DNA of 64,000 nt from Streptomyces sp. NRRL S-1022 (GTDB taxonomy: Bacteria > Actinomycetota > Actinomycetes > Streptomycetales > Streptomycetaceae). This document shows, one piece after another, positions 1 to 9,521 of this stretch. The position numbers and the translations under genes are program-made. Under the pieces are notes generated by a model. That model was not told the DNA's origin. It did not search any database and saw nothing but the letters and a program-made list of their open reading frames with translations. Within the stretch, counting starts at the first letter, position 1, and each line of letters opens with the position of its first letter. The stretch lies in the NCBI RefSeq assembly GCF_000720135.1, contig NZ_JOIU01000002.1, forward strand, positions 248,001-312,000. The letters run 5' to 3'.

Positions 1-1487
1 TCGGCGGCGGCCGCCTGCTCCCGGCCGAGGCGGCTGTGGGAGCGGCCGTAGAGGAAGTAGACGACGAAGCCGATGAACATCCAGATGGCGAACCGGAGCC
101 AGGTCTCGGCGGGCAGGTTGAGCATCAGCCACAGCGAGGCGCACACCGACAGGACGGGGACGACCGGGACCCACGGGGTGCGGAAGGCGCGGTGCAGGTC
201 GGGGCGGGTCTTGCGCAGGATGATGACGCTCAGGGCGACGACGACGAACGCGAACAGCGTGCCGATGTTCACCAGCTCGGCCAGTTGGCTCAGGCTCGTG
301 AAGCCGGCCACGATCGCGATGATGACGCCGAGCAGGATGGTCGGCCGGTGCGGGGTGCGGAAGCGCGGGTGGACGCGGGAGAAGAAGCGGGGCAGCAGTC
401 CGTCCCGGCTCATCGCGAAGAACACCCGGGTCTGGCCCAGCAGCAGGATCATGCAGACGGTGGTGAGGCCGACGGCGGCGCCGAAGCTGATGACGCCCGC
501 GTACCAGGGGTGGCCGATGGACTTGAACGCGTCGGCGAGCGGGGCGTCCACGGAGAGCCGGGTGTACTTCTGCATGCCGGTGACGACGACCGAGACGGCG
601 ACGTAGAGCACGGTGCAGATGAGCAGGGAGCCGAGGATGCCGCGCGGCATGTCCCGCTGCGGGTTGCGGGTCTCCTCGGCGGCTGTGGCGACGATGTCGA
701 ACCCGATGAACGCGAAGAACACCACCGAGGCGGCGGTGAAGATGCCCATCACACCGAAGTTGGACGGCGCCCAGCCGAACATCAGCTGGATCAGCGGGGC
801 CTTGAGGTTGCCGCCCGCCTCCACCGCCTGGGGCTTGGGGACGAACGGCTTGTAGTTGGCGCCGTTGACGAAGAAGGCGCCCGCGATGATCACGATGAGG
901 ACGACGGTCACCTTGATGGCGACGACGACCGAGGTGATCCGCGCGGACAGCTTCATGCCGACGACGAGGATGGCGGTGAGCACCAGCACCAGGGCGGCGG
1001 CGAGGATGTCGAACCCGAAGCCGGAGGCGGCGTCCCGGCCGCCCAGGTAGGCCGGCAGGTGCCAGCCCCAGTTGTCCAGCAGGGAGCGGACGTAGCCGGA
1101 CCAGCCGACCGCCACGACGGCGGTGCCGAGCGCGAATTCCAGGACCAGGTCCCAGCCGATGATCCAGGCGGGCAGTTCGCCCAGGGAGGCGTACGAGAAG
1201 GTGTAGGCGGAGCCCGCCACGGGGACCGTGGAGGCGAACTCGGCGTAGCACAGGGCGGCGAGCCCGCAGGCGACACCGGCCGCGACGAAGGCCAGGGCCA
1301 CCGCCGGACCGGCGTTGTTCTTGGCGACCTGCCCGGTGAGGACGAAGATGCCGGTGCCGATGATGACGCCGACGCCGAAGACGGTCAGGTCGAGCGCGGA
1401 GAGGGACTTCCTGAGCGCGTGCTCGGGTTCCTCGGTGTCGAGGATCGACTGCTCGATCTTCTTCGTCCTGAAGAGCGTGCTGCTCAC
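1..1487 (-). CDS. APC-family amino acid permease (3' end outside window)
   Basis: Reading leftwards from a GTG at 1487, preceded by GGAGG seven bases upstream, the frame is open to the window edge and encodes about 495 residues of a polytopic permease. The N-terminus carries the APC-family TM1 signature GVGVIIGTGIFVLTG and the PVAGSAYTF stretch of TM3, followed by regularly spaced hydrophobic segments and the cytoplasmic loop AAEETRNPQRDMP. The family (cationic amino acid transporter-like) imports amino acids by proton symport or exchange; the substrate cannot be read from sequence. No stop codon is seen, so the C-terminus is missing. It sits downstream of dxs on the same strand but is separated from it by a strong hairpin, so it is probably its own transcript. 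Confidence 0.9.
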   Translation of the reverse strand, partial: MSSTLFRTKKIEQSILDTEEPEHALRKSLSALDLTVFGVGVIIGTGIFVLTGQVAKNNAGPAVALAFVAAGVACGLAALCYAEFASTVPVAGSAYTFSYASLGELPAWIIGWDLVLEFALGTAVVAVGWSGYVRSLLDNWGWHLPAYLGGRDAASGFGFDILAAALVLVLTAILVVGMKLSARITSVVVAIKVTVVLIVIIAGAFFVNGANYKPFVPKPQAVEAGGNLKAPLIQLMFGWAPSNFGVMGIFTAASVVFFAFIGFDIVATAAEETRNPQRDMPRGILGSLLICTVLYVAVSVVVTGMQKYTRLSVDAPLADAFKSIGHPWYAGVISFGAAVGLTTVCMILLLGQTRVFFAMSRDGLLPRFFSRVHPRFRTPHRPTILLGVIIAIVAGFTSLSQLAELVNIGTLFAFVVVALSVIILRKTRPDLHRAFRTPWVPVVPVLSVCASLWLMLNLPAETWLRFAIWMFIGFVVYFLYGRSHSRLGREQAAAA

Positions 1488-1575
1488 GGGCCTACCTCCC
1501 ACACGCTTGTCGACCTCGACATGATCGAGAGGGCCGGGGACGCGTATGGCCCGGCACAGGCAGGTTCACGCAAAA

Positions 1576-1615
1576 GGGCCGATTCCGCCACCTGGAGAAG
1601 CGGCGGAACCGGCCC
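1576..1615 (-). terminator. Hairpin terminator after dxs
   Basis: A 14-base stem (1576-1589 with 1602-1615, one mismatch) with a 12-base loop lies 29 bases beyond the dxs stop. No U-tract follows, as is usual in Streptomyces. It separates dxs from the downstream permease gene. Confidence 0.75.
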
Positions 1616-1643
1616 GTGCGAGGTGCGACGTGCGGGTCCGTTC

Positions 1644-3572
1644 CTAGTCGCGCGCGGGCTCCACGGAGTCCACGGCGCGGGCGGTGTCGCCGAAGCGGCC
1701 GTCGAGCTTGGCGACCAGCCCGGTGACCTGGCGGGCGATGTCCGGCGCGGTCAGCCCGATCTCGGCGAGCACCTCGGCGCGGGAGGCGTGGTCCAGGAAG
1801 CGCGGCGGGATGCCGAAGTCGCGCAGCGGCACGTCCACGCCCGCGTCCCGCAGGGCCTGGGCGATGGCGGAGCCGACTCCGCCGACGCGGCTGTTGTCCT
1901 CGACGGTGACGACGACCCGGTGCCGCTCGGCGAGCGGGGCCATGGCCTCGTCGACGGGCTTGACCCAGCGCGGGTCGACCACGGTGGTGGAGATGCCCTG
2001 CCGGTCGAGCAGCTCGGCGACCTCCAGGCACATCGGGGCGAGGGCGCCCACGGAGACCAGCAGCACGTCCGGCCGGTCGGTGCCCGGCTCGCGGAGGACG
2101 TCCATGCCCCCGACCCTGCCCACGGCGGGGACGGCGGGGCCGACGGCGCCCTTGGAGAAGCGCACCACGGTCGGCGCGTCCTCGACGGCGACGGCCTCGC
2201 GCAGCTGGGCCCGCACCTGGTCGGCGTCGCGCGGCGCGGCCAGCCGCAGCCCGGGCACCACCTGGAGGATCGACATGTCCCACATGCCGTTGTGCGAGGC
2301 GCCGTCGGTGCCGGTGACGCCGGCCCGGTCCAGCACGAACGTCACCCCGCACCGGTGCAGGGCCACGTCCATGAGGACCTGGTCGAAGGCGCGGTTCAGG
2401 AACGTGGCGTACACGGCGAAGACGGGGTGCACGCCGGCGTGGGCGAGGCCGGCCGCGGAGACGGCGCCGTGCTGCTCGGCGATCCCGACGTCGTACACCC
2501 GCTCGGGGAACCGCTTGGCGAAGCGGTCCAGGCCGACCGGCTGGAGCATGGCCGCGGTGATGGCGACGATGTCCTCGCGCTCCTCGCCGAGCCGGACCAT
2601 CTCCTCGCCGAACACCGAGGTCCAGTCGGCGCCGGAGGAGGCGATCGGCAGCCCGGTGTCCGGGTGGATCTTGCCGACGGCGTGGAACCGGTCGGCCTCG
2701 TCCTGGAGGGCGGGCTGGTAGCCGCGGCCCTTCTCGGTCAGGCAGTGCACGATGACCGGCCCGCCGAACCGCTTGGCGCGGGCCAGCGCCGACTCCAGCG
2801 CCTCGATGTCGTGGCCGTCGATCGGGCCGACGTACTTCAGGCCCAGGTCCTCGAACATGCCCTGCGGGGCGATGAAGTCCTTCAGCCCCTTCTTGGCGCC
2901 GTGCAGGGTCTCGTACAGCGGCCTGCCGACGACCGGGGTGCGGTCGAGGATGTCCTTGGTCCGGGCCAGGAAGCGCTCGTAGCCGTCGGTGGTGCGCAGG
3001 GTGGCCAGGTGGTTGGCGAGGCCGCCGATGGTCGGGGCGTAGGAGCGCTCGTTGTCGTTGACGACGATGACCAGCGGCCGGTCCTTGGCCTCGGCGATGT
3101 TGTTCAGCGCCTCCCAGGCCATACCGCCGGTCAGCGCCCCGTCACCGATGACCGCGGCCACGTGGCTGTCCCGCCGGCGCAGCTGGTTGGCCTTGGCGAT
3201 GCCGTCGGCCCAGCCGAGCACGGTCGAGGCGTGGCTGTTCTCGATGACGTCGTGCTCGGACTCGGCCTGCGAGGGGTAGCCGGACAGGCCGCCCTTCATC
3301 TTCAGCCGCGAGAAGTCCTGCCGGCCGGTGAGCAGCTTGTGCACGTAGGACTGGTGGCCGGTGTCCCACAGCACCTTGTCCTTCGGGGACTCGAAGACCC
3401 GGTGCAGGGCGATGGTCAGCTCCACCACCCCGAGGTTGGGGCCCAGGTGCCCGCCGGTCTTGGAGACCTCCTGGACGAGGAAGGTACGGATCTCCTCCGC
3501 CAGCTGGTCCAGCTCCTCCAGGCTGAGCCGGTCCAGATCGCGCGGTCCCCTGATGCGGGTCAGCAGCGGCAC
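1644..3572 (-). CDS. dxs: 1-deoxy-D-xylulose-5-phosphate synthase
   Basis: Cytosolic thiamine-diphosphate enzyme that condenses pyruvate and glyceraldehyde-3-phosphate to deoxyxylulose phosphate, first step of the MEP isoprenoid pathway. The 642-residue length is normal. Visible motifs are [13 protein letters not shown] and the ThDP-binding [16 protein letters not shown] in the N-terminal domain, then [17 protein letters not shown] with the catalytic Glu in the transketolase pyrimidine-binding domain, and a C-terminal transketolase domain. The GTG at 3572 is chosen because AAGGAGG lies seven bases upstream and the protein then begins [12 protein letters not shown], as in actinobacterial Dxs. 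An in-frame ATG at 3683 is less likely because its extension overlaps the hairpin at 3656-3681. Confidence 0.97.
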   Translation of the reverse strand: MPLLTRIRGPRDLDRLSLEELDQLAEEIRTFLVQEVSKTGGHLGPNLGVVELTIALHRVFESPKDKVLWDTGHQSYVHKLLTGRQDFSRLKMKGGLSGYPSQAESEHDVIENSHASTVLGWADGIAKANQLRRRDSHVAAVIGDGALTGGMAWEALNNIAEAKDRPLVIVVNDNERSYAPTIGGLANHLATLRTTDGYERFLARTKDILDRTPVVGRPLYETLHGAKKGLKDFIAPQGMFEDLGLKYVGPIDGHDIEALESALARAKRFGGPVIVHCLTEKGRGYQPALQDEADRFHAVGKIHPDTGLPIASSGADWTSVFGEEMVRLGEEREDIVAITAAMLQPVGLDRFAKRFPERVYDVGIAEQHGAVSAAGLAHAGVHPVFAVYATFLNRAFDQVLMDVALHRCGVTFVLDRAGVTGTDGASHNGMWDMSILQVVPGLRLAAPRDADQVRAQLREAVAVEDAPTVVRFSKGAVGPAVPAVGRVGGMDVLREPGTDRPDVLLVSVGALAPMCLEVAELLDRQGISTTVVDPRWVKPVDEAMAPLAERHRVVVTVEDNSRVGGVGSAIAQALRDAGVDVPLRDFGIPPRFLDHASRAEVLAEIGLTAPDIARQVTGLVAKLDGRFGDTARAVDSVEPARD

Positions 3573-3655
3573 CCGTGCCTCCTTGCAGTAGAGCTGATCG
3601 AGCTGTTGCCGGGCTCGCCCGAGTCTAATGTTCCGGCCTGACGACACATGACAGC

Positions 3656-3681
3656 GCCCGGCACCTTTGACGGTGCCGGGC
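3656..3681 (-). terminator. Terminator downstream of xylH
   Basis: A perfect 10-base stem (3656-3665 with 3672-3681) with a 6-base loop sits 20 bases past the xylH stop codon and just upstream of dxs, isolating the sugar-transport operon from dxs. Confidence 0.8.
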
Positions 3682-3700
3682 ACTGGGGTCGTACGGGTGG

Positions 3701-4993
3701 TTACGCCCGCCCGGCCGACTTCTGGGTCTTGCGGGTCACCGCGTCGATGACGACGGTGGCCAGCAGGACGCCGCCGGTGATCATGTACTGGACCGGGGAG
3801 GCGATGCCCTGCAGGGCGAGGCCGTACTGGATCGAGACGATGACCAGCACGCCGAGGAGCGCGTTCCAGGTCCGGCCCCGGCCGCCGAAGAGGGACGTGC
3901 CGCCGATCACGGCCGCCGCGATCGCGTTCATCAGCAGGTCACCGCCACCGGCACCCTGGTTGGCCGAGGTGATCTTGGAGGCGATGAACAGGCCGCCGAT
4001 GGCGGCGAAGGTCCCGGAGATCGCGTATACCGAGATCCGGACCGCCGCGACGTTGATGCCGGCCCGGCGGGACGCCTCGATGCTGCCGCCGAGCGCGAAG
4101 ATCTTCCGGCCGTACGCCGTGCGGCGCAGCACGAAGTCGGTGATCACCAGGACCGCCAGGAACAGCACCACGGCCAGCGGCAGGCCCTTGTACTGGTTGA
4201 AGACGGCGGCGGCGGCGAAGGCCACGACGGCGAGGAGCACCGTGCGGACGATGATCTCGCTCAGCGGACGCGACGGCACACCCGCGGCCTCACGGCGGCG
4301 GTTGTCGAAGAACGCGGTGAGGAAGAACACCACGACGGCGACCGCGGCGAGGCCGTAGGCGGCTGCCACGTCGCTGAAGTAGTAGCCGCTCAGCTTGGCG
4401 ACCAGACCGCTGTCGTCCAGGTTGATCGTGCCGTTGCTGCCGAGGATCTGGAGCATGAAGCCGTTCCAGAACAGCAGGCCGGCCAGGGTGACGGCGAACG
4501 CCGGGACACCGACCCGGGCGAAGAAGAAGCCGTGGATGGCGCCCGCGACCGCGCCGGTGAGGATGGCGAGGATCAGCGCCAGCCACTCGGCCATGCCGTG
4601 CGTGATGTTGAGCACGGCGAAGGTGGCGCCCGCGACACCGCTGACCGAACCGACCGACAGGTCGATCTCGCCGAGCAGCAGCACGAAGACGATACCGACG
4701 GCGATCATGCCCGTGCCGACCATGGCCACGGAGATGTCGGACAGGTTGCCCGCGGTGAGGAAGTTGGAGTTCAGGCTCGCGAAGATCGCCCAGATGACGA
4801 TCAGGCCGACGACGACCGGGATCGAGCCGAGGTCACCGGCGCGGATCTTGCGCTTGAACTCGCCGACGTAGCCGGCGAAGCCCTGCTCGCGCACGAGCAG
4901 CCGGGGGTCGACGGCCACGTCCGAGCCGGCGGCCGCCTCCGGGTTCTCCGCGGTCTGCGGGCCGGCAGGGGCGGAGGTCTTGTCGATGCTCAC
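3701..4993 (-). CDS. xylH: Xylose-type ABC transporter permease
   Basis: Inner-membrane permease of a carbohydrate-uptake-2 (ribose/xylose) ABC importer, 430 residues. After a cytosolic N-terminal arm of about 60 residues there are some ten hydrophobic helices; [14 protein letters not shown] and [20 protein letters not shown] are typical of the BPD_transp_2 family and contact the ATPase. The GTG start overlaps the stop of the ATPase gene by four bases (GTGA), so the two are translationally coupled. Gene order binding protein, ATPase, permease on one strand is that of xylFGH. Substrate assignment to xylose rests on overall similarity and the adjacent ROK regulator, and has not been tested. Confidence 0.88.
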   Translation of the reverse strand: MSIDKTSAPAGPQTAENPEAAAGSDVAVDPRLLVREQGFAGYVGEFKRKIRAGDLGSIPVVVGLIVIWAIFASLNSNFLTAGNLSDISVAMVGTGMIAVGIVFVLLLGEIDLSVGSVSGVAGATFAVLNITHGMAEWLALILAILTGAVAGAIHGFFFARVGVPAFAVTLAGLLFWNGFMLQILGSNGTINLDDSGLVAKLSGYYFSDVAAAYGLAAVAVVVFFLTAFFDNRRREAAGVPSRPLSEIIVRTVLLAVVAFAAAAVFNQYKGLPLAVVLFLAVLVITDFVLRRTAYGRKIFALGGSIEASRRAGINVAAVRISVYAISGTFAAIGGLFIASKITSANQGAGGGDLLMNAIAAAVIGGTSLFGGRGRTWNALLGVLVIVSIQYGLALQGIASPVQYMITGGVLLATVVIDAVTRKTQKSAGRA

Positions 4994-5769
4994 TTCTGAG
5001 CCTCCCCGTTGCGCGCCGCACGACGGGTCACGGCGTTGTCCGTGGCACCGGTGATGGCGGAGATGATCTCTTCCTGCGAGGTGGACTTGACCTCGAACAC
5101 GCCGTTGTTGCGCCCCAGGCGCAGCACGGCGACCTTGTCCGCCACGGCCTTCACATCGGCCATGTTGTGGCTGATGAGGATCACGGCGTGGCCGCGCTCG
5201 CGCAGCCGCTCCACGAGGTCGAGGACCTGCGCGGTCTGCTCGACACCGAGGGCCGCGGTGGGCTCGTCGAGGATGACCAGCTTGGGCTCGCCGAGCATGG
5301 AGCGGGCGATGGCCACGGTCTGGCGTTGACCGCCGGACAGCGAGGCGATCGGAATGCGCACGCTGGGGATGCGGATCGACAGCGTGGTGAGCAGCTCACG
5401 GGAGCGGCGCTCCATCTCCACCTCGTCCAGGACGCCGCGCTTGCGCAGCTCCCGGCCCAGGTAGAGGTTGCCGACGACGTCGATGTTGTCGCACAGCGCG
5501 AGGTCCTGGTAGACGGTCGCGATGCCCAGGTTCTGGGCGTCGTGCGGCTTGCTGATCTGTACGGCTTTGCCGTCCCACTCGATGACGCCCTCATCGATGG
5601 GATGCACGCCGGCGATCGTCTTGACCAGCGTGGACTTTCCGGCGCCGTTGTCGCCCACCAGGGCGACCACTTCACCGGCGTGGACCTCAAGCTCGACGTC
5701 GGTGAGCGCCTGGACGGCACCGAACCGCTTGGAGACCCCGCGCAACGCCAGCACGGGCGTAGCGGACAC
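4990..5769 (-). CDS. xylG: Xylose-type ABC transporter ATP-binding protein, single-domain
   Basis: Energises sugar import by XylFH. It carries one nucleotide-binding domain: Walker A GDNGAGKST near residue 40, Q-loop TVYQDLALC, signature SLSGGQRQ, Walker B LVILDEPTAALG and switch histidine ISHN. At about 259 residues it is a half-length protein, whereas E. coli XylG and RbsA contain two ABC domains of about 500 residues; this monodomain form is common in actinobacteria. GTG at 5769 is preferred over ATG at 5778 because AAGGAG is nine bases before the GTG but abuts the ATG. It overlaps xylH by four bases. Confidence 0.88.
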   Translation of the reverse strand: MSATPVLALRGVSKRFGAVQALTDVELEVHAGEVVALVGDNGAGKSTLVKTIAGVHPIDEGVIEWDGKAVQISKPHDAQNLGIATVYQDLALCDNIDVVGNLYLGRELRKRGVLDEVEMERRSRELLTTLSIRIPSVRIPIASLSGGQRQTVAIARSMLGEPKLVILDEPTAALGVEQTAQVLDLVERLRERGHAVILISHNMADVKAVADKVAVLRLGRNNGVFEVKSTSQEEIISAITGATDNAVTRRAARNGEAQK

Positions 5770-5835
5770 GTGAACCATCTCCTTCGCCGCCTGACCCGGC
5801 GGGAGGTTGTGCAGAAGTTTGGAAAGGGGGTCCGT

Positions 5836-5883
5836 CCGGCGCCCCGCCCTAGCTTTGCGGGGCTGGTGGATGCGGGGCGCCGG
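5836..5883 (-). terminator. Stem-loop between xylF and xylG (probable attenuator)
   Basis: A perfect 12-base stem (5836-5847 with 5872-5883) encloses a 24-base loop that itself contains a smaller GC hairpin. It lies in the 191-base gap between the binding-protein gene and the ATPase gene. Such intra-operon hairpins typically let the binding protein be made in excess over the membrane components. Confidence 0.65.
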
Positions 5884-5960
5884 AGGGGCTTGTCACCGCG
5901 CGCGCCTGCCCGGGGGATGCTCCGGGGAACTCGCGCGTACGGTAAGCGTCGTGCGGCTGC

Positions 5961-7076
5961 TTACTTCAGACCGATCTTGTCGCAGGCCGACTTGTACTTG
6001 TCGGTGCAGATGTCGCTGATCGTGTAGAAGCCGTCCTTGATGACGGTCTGCTTGATGTTGTCCTTGGTCAGCGAGACGACCGGGACGATGACCGAGGGAA
6101 CCTGCTTCGCGGTCGGGCTGTCGACCTTGCTCGTGGCGATGGAGTCGAGCTTCTCACCCTTGCCGAGCGCGACGGCCATCTTAGCGGCCACGGCGGCCTC
6201 CTGCGGGTAGGACTTGTACACGCTCATGTACTGGTCGCCCGTCACGATGCGCTGCACACCGGCCAGCTCGGCGTCCTGGCCGGTCACCGGGACGCTGATG
6301 CCCGCGGCCTTGAGCGCGGTGATGATACCGCCGGCCATGCCGTCGTTGGCGGAGTAGACGCCCACGATGTTCTTCTTGCCGAGGGCGGAGATGGCGCCCT
6401 CCATGTTGGCGTTGGCGTTCTCCGGCTTCCACTCCTTGGTGTCGTACGACTTGGCGATGTCGACCTTGCCCTTGAGCTCCGCCAGCGCGCCCTTCTTGAA
6501 GAAGGCGGCGTTCGGGTCGGTGATCGCGCCGTTCATCATGACGATCTTGGCGGAGGGCTTGGCCTTGCCGCCCAGCGCCTTCAGCAGGGCCTTGCCCTGG
6601 GTGTGACCGACCTCTTCGTTGTCGAAGGAGGTGTAGGCGTCGATCGGGCCCTCGGCCAGGCGGTCGTAGGCGACGACCGGGATGCCGGCGTCCTTGGCCT
6701 TCTTGACCGAGCTGGCGATGGCCTTGGAGTCCACCGCGTCCACGATCAGCACGTCGACCTTGTTGGTCACCATCGTGTCGACCTGCTGGTTCTGCGTGGT
6801 GGCGTCCTGCTTGGCGTTCGCGTAGACGACCTTGCCCTTGCCGTTCGTCAGGTCCTTGACCTGCTTCTCGATGATGGGCTTGTCGAACTTCTCGTAACGC
6901 GCGGTCTGGTTCTCCGGAAGGAGCAGACCCACCGTGATGGCGTCGCCCTTCTTCGAACCGGAGCTGGAGTGGTCGCTGTTGCCCTTGGCTTCCTTGGCGC
7001 TGCCACAGGCGGCCAGCGACACGGCCATCGCACCGGCGGCAACGGCAACGGCGGCACGACGCATACGTGCGTTCAC
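5961..7076 (-). CDS. xylF: Xylose-type ABC transporter substrate-binding lipoprotein
   Basis: Extracytoplasmic sugar-binding protein, 371 residues. The N-terminus MNARMRRAAVAV is followed by a hydrophobic core and lipobox LAAC with the lipidated Cys at residue 24, then a Ser/Lys-rich linker. The mature part is a type I periplasmic-binding fold (TVGLLLPEN near the start, VVAYDRL, VTGQDAE in the hinge/ligand region) as in XylF and RbsB. The GTG start has GGGAGG eight bases upstream. First gene of the operon; its promoter must lie in the 121 bases between it and the ROK gene. TAA stop at 5961-5963. Confidence 0.92.
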   Translation of the reverse strand: MNARMRRAAVAVAAGAMAVSLAACGSAKEAKGNSDHSSSGSKKGDAITVGLLLPENQTARYEKFDKPIIEKQVKDLTNGKGKVVYANAKQDATTQNQQVDTMVTNKVDVLIVDAVDSKAIASSVKKAKDAGIPVVAYDRLAEGPIDAYTSFDNEEVGHTQGKALLKALGGKAKPSAKIVMMNGAITDPNAAFFKKGALAELKGKVDIAKSYDTKEWKPENANANMEGAISALGKKNIVGVYSANDGMAGGIITALKAAGISVPVTGQDAELAGVQRIVTGDQYMSVYKSYPQEAAVAAKMAVALGKGEKLDSIATSKVDSPTAKQVPSVIVPVVSLTKDNIKQTVIKDGFYTISDICTDKYKSACDKIGLK

Positions 7077-7158
7077 TTGTGAAACCTCCCTGACGAGGCC
7101 GCGTCGTTGCGGCCGAGGTGGCTGGAAGTCAACTCGGCCACACGTGCGACGTCAAGAA

Positions 7159-7171
7159 GTAAATCCTTAAC
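7159..7171. promoter_or_regulatory. AT-rich imperfect palindrome upstream of xylF
   Basis: A 13-base partial palindrome (outer GT/AC and inner AA/TT pairs match, 8 of 13 positions) is the only AT-rich patch in the xylF upstream region, about 85 bases before the xylF start. It is a candidate operator for the neighbouring ROK regulator; the assignment is inference. Confidence 0.35.
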
Positions 7172-7173
7172 GA

Positions 7174-7191
7174 GATGGCAACGGTGCCATC
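7174..7191. promoter_or_regulatory. Inverted repeat just past the ROK gene stop
   Basis: Perfect 7-base arms GATGGCA and TGCCATC separated by four bases, seven bases downstream of the ROK gene stop and about 100 bases upstream of xylF. It could be a weak terminator for the ROK gene or an operator in the xylF promoter. Confidence 0.4.
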
Positions 7192-7197
7192 CGTTCT

Positions 7198-8397
7198 CTA
7201 AGTGAAGGCAGGGGTCGCCACGGGGAGTACCCCCTCCAAAAGGGTCGAATCGCCCATCTCGCTGAGAGCGAGGGCGAGCGCTCCGAGCACCTCCGCACGG
7301 CCTCCAAGCGCCCCGGGGAGAACGGACAGTTGGCGCGCCGCGCTGGGGATGGCGTAGCGGCCGACGGACTCCCTGATCGGCCCGAGCACCAGCTCACCGG
7401 CCTCGGCGAGATCACCACCGAGGACCACCCGGCTCGGGTTCAGCAGATTGCAGAGATTGGCCACCCCGCTGCCGATGTGGCGGCCGACGTCGGCGATCAC
7501 GCGACGGCAGCCCGGGTCACCGTCCCTGGCCAGCCGTACGACGCCTTCCAAGGTCAGGTCGGTGCCGTGGCTGGGCTGGAGCAGCGGGAGCACATAGCGC
7601 GCCGCCGCGAAGGTCTCCAGGCAGCCGCGGTTCCCGCAGCGGCAGACCGGGCCGGATTCATCGAGTGTAATATGCCCGATTTCTCCGGCTGTGCCGCCTG
7701 GGCCGCGGTAGATCTTCCCGTCGATGACCAGGCCGGCGCCGACACCGCTCGCCACCTTGATGTACGCGAGGTCCCGCACACCCTTGCCACTGCCCCAGAC
7801 CAGCTCGCCCAGGGCGCCGAGGTTGGCGTCGTTGTCCACGTGCACGGGCACGCCGAGCCGTTCGCGCAGCTCCTCGGCGGGCTTGGTGCCGCCCCAGCCG
7901 GGCAGGATCGCGGTCGATCCCAGCGTGCCCGACTCCACGTCGATCGGGCCCGGCACGCCGAGCCCCACGCCGGCCACCTTGGTCCGGTCCACGCCGGTCG
8001 CCGCGATCAGCCGGTTGACCAGCTGTTCGGCCCGGTCGAAGCCCTGGTCGGCGGAGGCGTCGACGTCCAGCGGCTCGGCCTCCTCGGCCAGCACCTGGTG
8101 GGCGAGGTTCCCGATCGCGACGCGCAGATGGGTGTGCCCGAAGTCCACGCCGATCACGATCCCGGCGTCCCCGCTCAGGCTGACGCTGCGGGCCCGGCGC
8201 CCGCCCGCCGACGTGGGCGTGACCTCGACGGTTCCGCCGTCCTTCAGCTCCCGCACGATGTTCGAGACGGTCGCCGCGGACAGCCCGGTCGTCCGCGCGA
8301 TCTCCGCCTGCGTGAGGGACCCGGCCAGGCGTACGGCCCGGACGACCCGCTCCAGGTTGGCCCGGTGCAGTGACGACTGCGACCCTGGAGTCTCCAC
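7198..8397 (-). CDS. rok7B7: ROK-family transcriptional regulator (Rok7B7/XylR type)
   Basis: DNA-binding regulator of 399 residues. The N-terminus has a MarR-like winged helix (SLTQAEIARTTGLSAATVSNIVREL, about residues 25-50); the rest is a ROK sugar-kinase fold with VIGVDFGHTHLRVAIG (phosphate 1), GVGLGVPGPID, and the structural zinc motif CRCGNRGCLE. Start GTG at 8397 has AGGAGG five bases upstream; an upstream ATG at 8448 lacks a site. The position between xylFGH and ngcEFG matches rok7B7 of S. coelicolor (SCO6008, from memory), a regulator linked to carbon control and antibiotic production. I infer control of xylFGH and possibly ngcEFG. Confidence 0.85.
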   Translation of the reverse strand: METPGSQSSLHRANLERVVRAVRLAGSLTQAEIARTTGLSAATVSNIVRELKDGGTVEVTPTSAGGRRARSVSLSGDAGIVIGVDFGHTHLRVAIGNLAHQVLAEEAEPLDVDASADQGFDRAEQLVNRLIAATGVDRTKVAGVGLGVPGPIDVESGTLGSTAILPGWGGTKPAEELRERLGVPVHVDNDANLGALGELVWGSGKGVRDLAYIKVASGVGAGLVIDGKIYRGPGGTAGEIGHITLDESGPVCRCGNRGCLETFAAARYVLPLLQPSHGTDLTLEGVVRLARDGDPGCRRVIADVGRHIGSGVANLCNLLNPSRVVLGGDLAEAGELVLGPIRESVGRYAIPSAARQLSVLPGALGGRAEVLGALALALSEMGDSTLLEGVLPVATPAFT

Positions 8398-8533
8398 GAC
8401 GACCTCCTGAGCGCGGGGCCGCTTCGGCGAGGCCCCGTGTATGTCCAACTAGTGAACTCTAAGCTGAGCCGTTCGGGGCGACTTCCGTCAAGAGGTTGAA
8501 CTGTTTCGGGGTACCCGGTACGCGCGCGAGTGC

Positions 8534-8557
8534 GCCGTCCCCGGTGCCGGGGACGGC
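8534..8557 (-). terminator. Terminator downstream of ngcG
   Basis: Perfect 11-base stem (8534-8544 with 8547-8557) around a 2-base loop, 27 bases past the ngcG stop; it ends the ngcEFG operon before the ROK gene promoter. Confidence 0.75.
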
Positions 8558-8583
8558 GTGCGCGCGGTGGCTGCGGGGCCCTG

Positions 8584-9507
8584 CTACTTCAGCGTCGCCG
8601 AGGTCAGACCCGCCTGCACCTGGCGCTGGAACGACAGGTAGACCACCAGCATCGGGATCATGGCAATCGTCACACCCGCGAAGAGAACGGGCAGGTCGGA
8701 GGCGTACCCCTGCTGCTGTTGCAGCTGGATCAGGCCCTGGGTGAGGACGTACCGTTCGGGGTCGTCACCGCTCTGCGGCTGCATCAGGACCGTGGGCAGG
8801 ATGAACTGGTTCCACTGGCCCAGAGTGTTGAAGATGCCCACGCTGATCAGCCCGGGCTTGGCCATCGGCAGCATCACCTGGAAGAAGGTACGGGTGTGCG
8901 AGGCACCGTCCAGGATCGCCGCCTCGAAGACCGCCGTGGGCAGGGTCCGGAAGAAGGCGTGCATGAAGAACACCGTGAACGGCATCGAGTAGGCGATGTA
9001 GACCAGGATCAGCCCCTGGTAGGTGTTCAGCATGTCCAGCCGTTTGACCATGAAGAACAGCGGGACCAGGGCCAGGAAGACCGGGAACATGGCGCCGGCC
9101 ACGAAGAAGTAGTACAGCAGCCGGTTGCCCCGGAACGGGTACCGGGCCAGCACGTACGCGGCCATCGACCCGAACAGCATGGTCAGCGGCACGGAGAACA
9201 CCAGCACGATCACGGTGTTCAGGAAGTAGTCCCCGATGCCCTTGTCCCAGGCGCGGCCGAAGACGCCGAGGGTCCAGTTCTGCGGCCAGCCGAGGGCCGA
9301 GCCGCCGATCTGGGCGTCGGTCTTGAAGGCGCTGAGCACCAGCCACAGCAGCGGCAGCACGATCAGCAGGGCCCACAGGGCGAGGAAGCCGTGGGAGAAG
9401 ACGTTCAGGACCACGCCCTCGCCGCGCCGGTCGTCCGGCCGGACGGGGACCTTGGCCACCGTCCGCCCGGCCGGGGCGGGGGCGGTCTCCTTGATGGGTG
9501 CGCTCAT
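8584..9507 (-). CDS. ngcG: Amino-sugar ABC transporter permease, MalG type
   Basis: Inner-membrane subunit of a carbohydrate-uptake-1 ABC importer, 307 residues. Six hydrophobic segments are visible, and the EAA loop reads EAAILDGASHTRTFFQVMLP, which docks the shared ATPase (MsiK in Streptomyces; no ATPase gene is present here). ATG at 9507 has GGAG eight bases upstream and follows the ngcF stop by 14 bases. By position beside a ROK gene and downstream of an NgcE-like binding protein it is the NgcG homologue, expected to import N-acetylglucosamine and chitobiose. Confidence 0.85.
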   Translation of the reverse strand: MSAPIKETAPAPAGRTVAKVPVRPDDRRGEGVVLNVFSHGFLALWALLIVLPLLWLVLSAFKTDAQIGGSALGWPQNWTLGVFGRAWDKGIGDYFLNTVIVLVFSVPLTMLFGSMAAYVLARYPFRGNRLLYYFFVAGAMFPVFLALVPLFFMVKRLDMLNTYQGLILVYIAYSMPFTVFFMHAFFRTLPTAVFEAAILDGASHTRTFFQVMLPMAKPGLISVGIFNTLGQWNQFILPTVLMQPQSGDDPERYVLTQGLIQLQQQQGYASDLPVLFAGVTIAMIPMLVVYLSFQRQVQAGLTSATLK

Positions 9508-9521
9508 CGTCGTCGCTCCGC

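Noticed and set aside
36..3641. A continuous 1,200-codon open frame on the + strand
   Set aside because: It is antisense to the permease and dxs genes, has Asp/Gly/His/Arg-rich low-complexity translation and no family motif; it is a by-product of high GC content.
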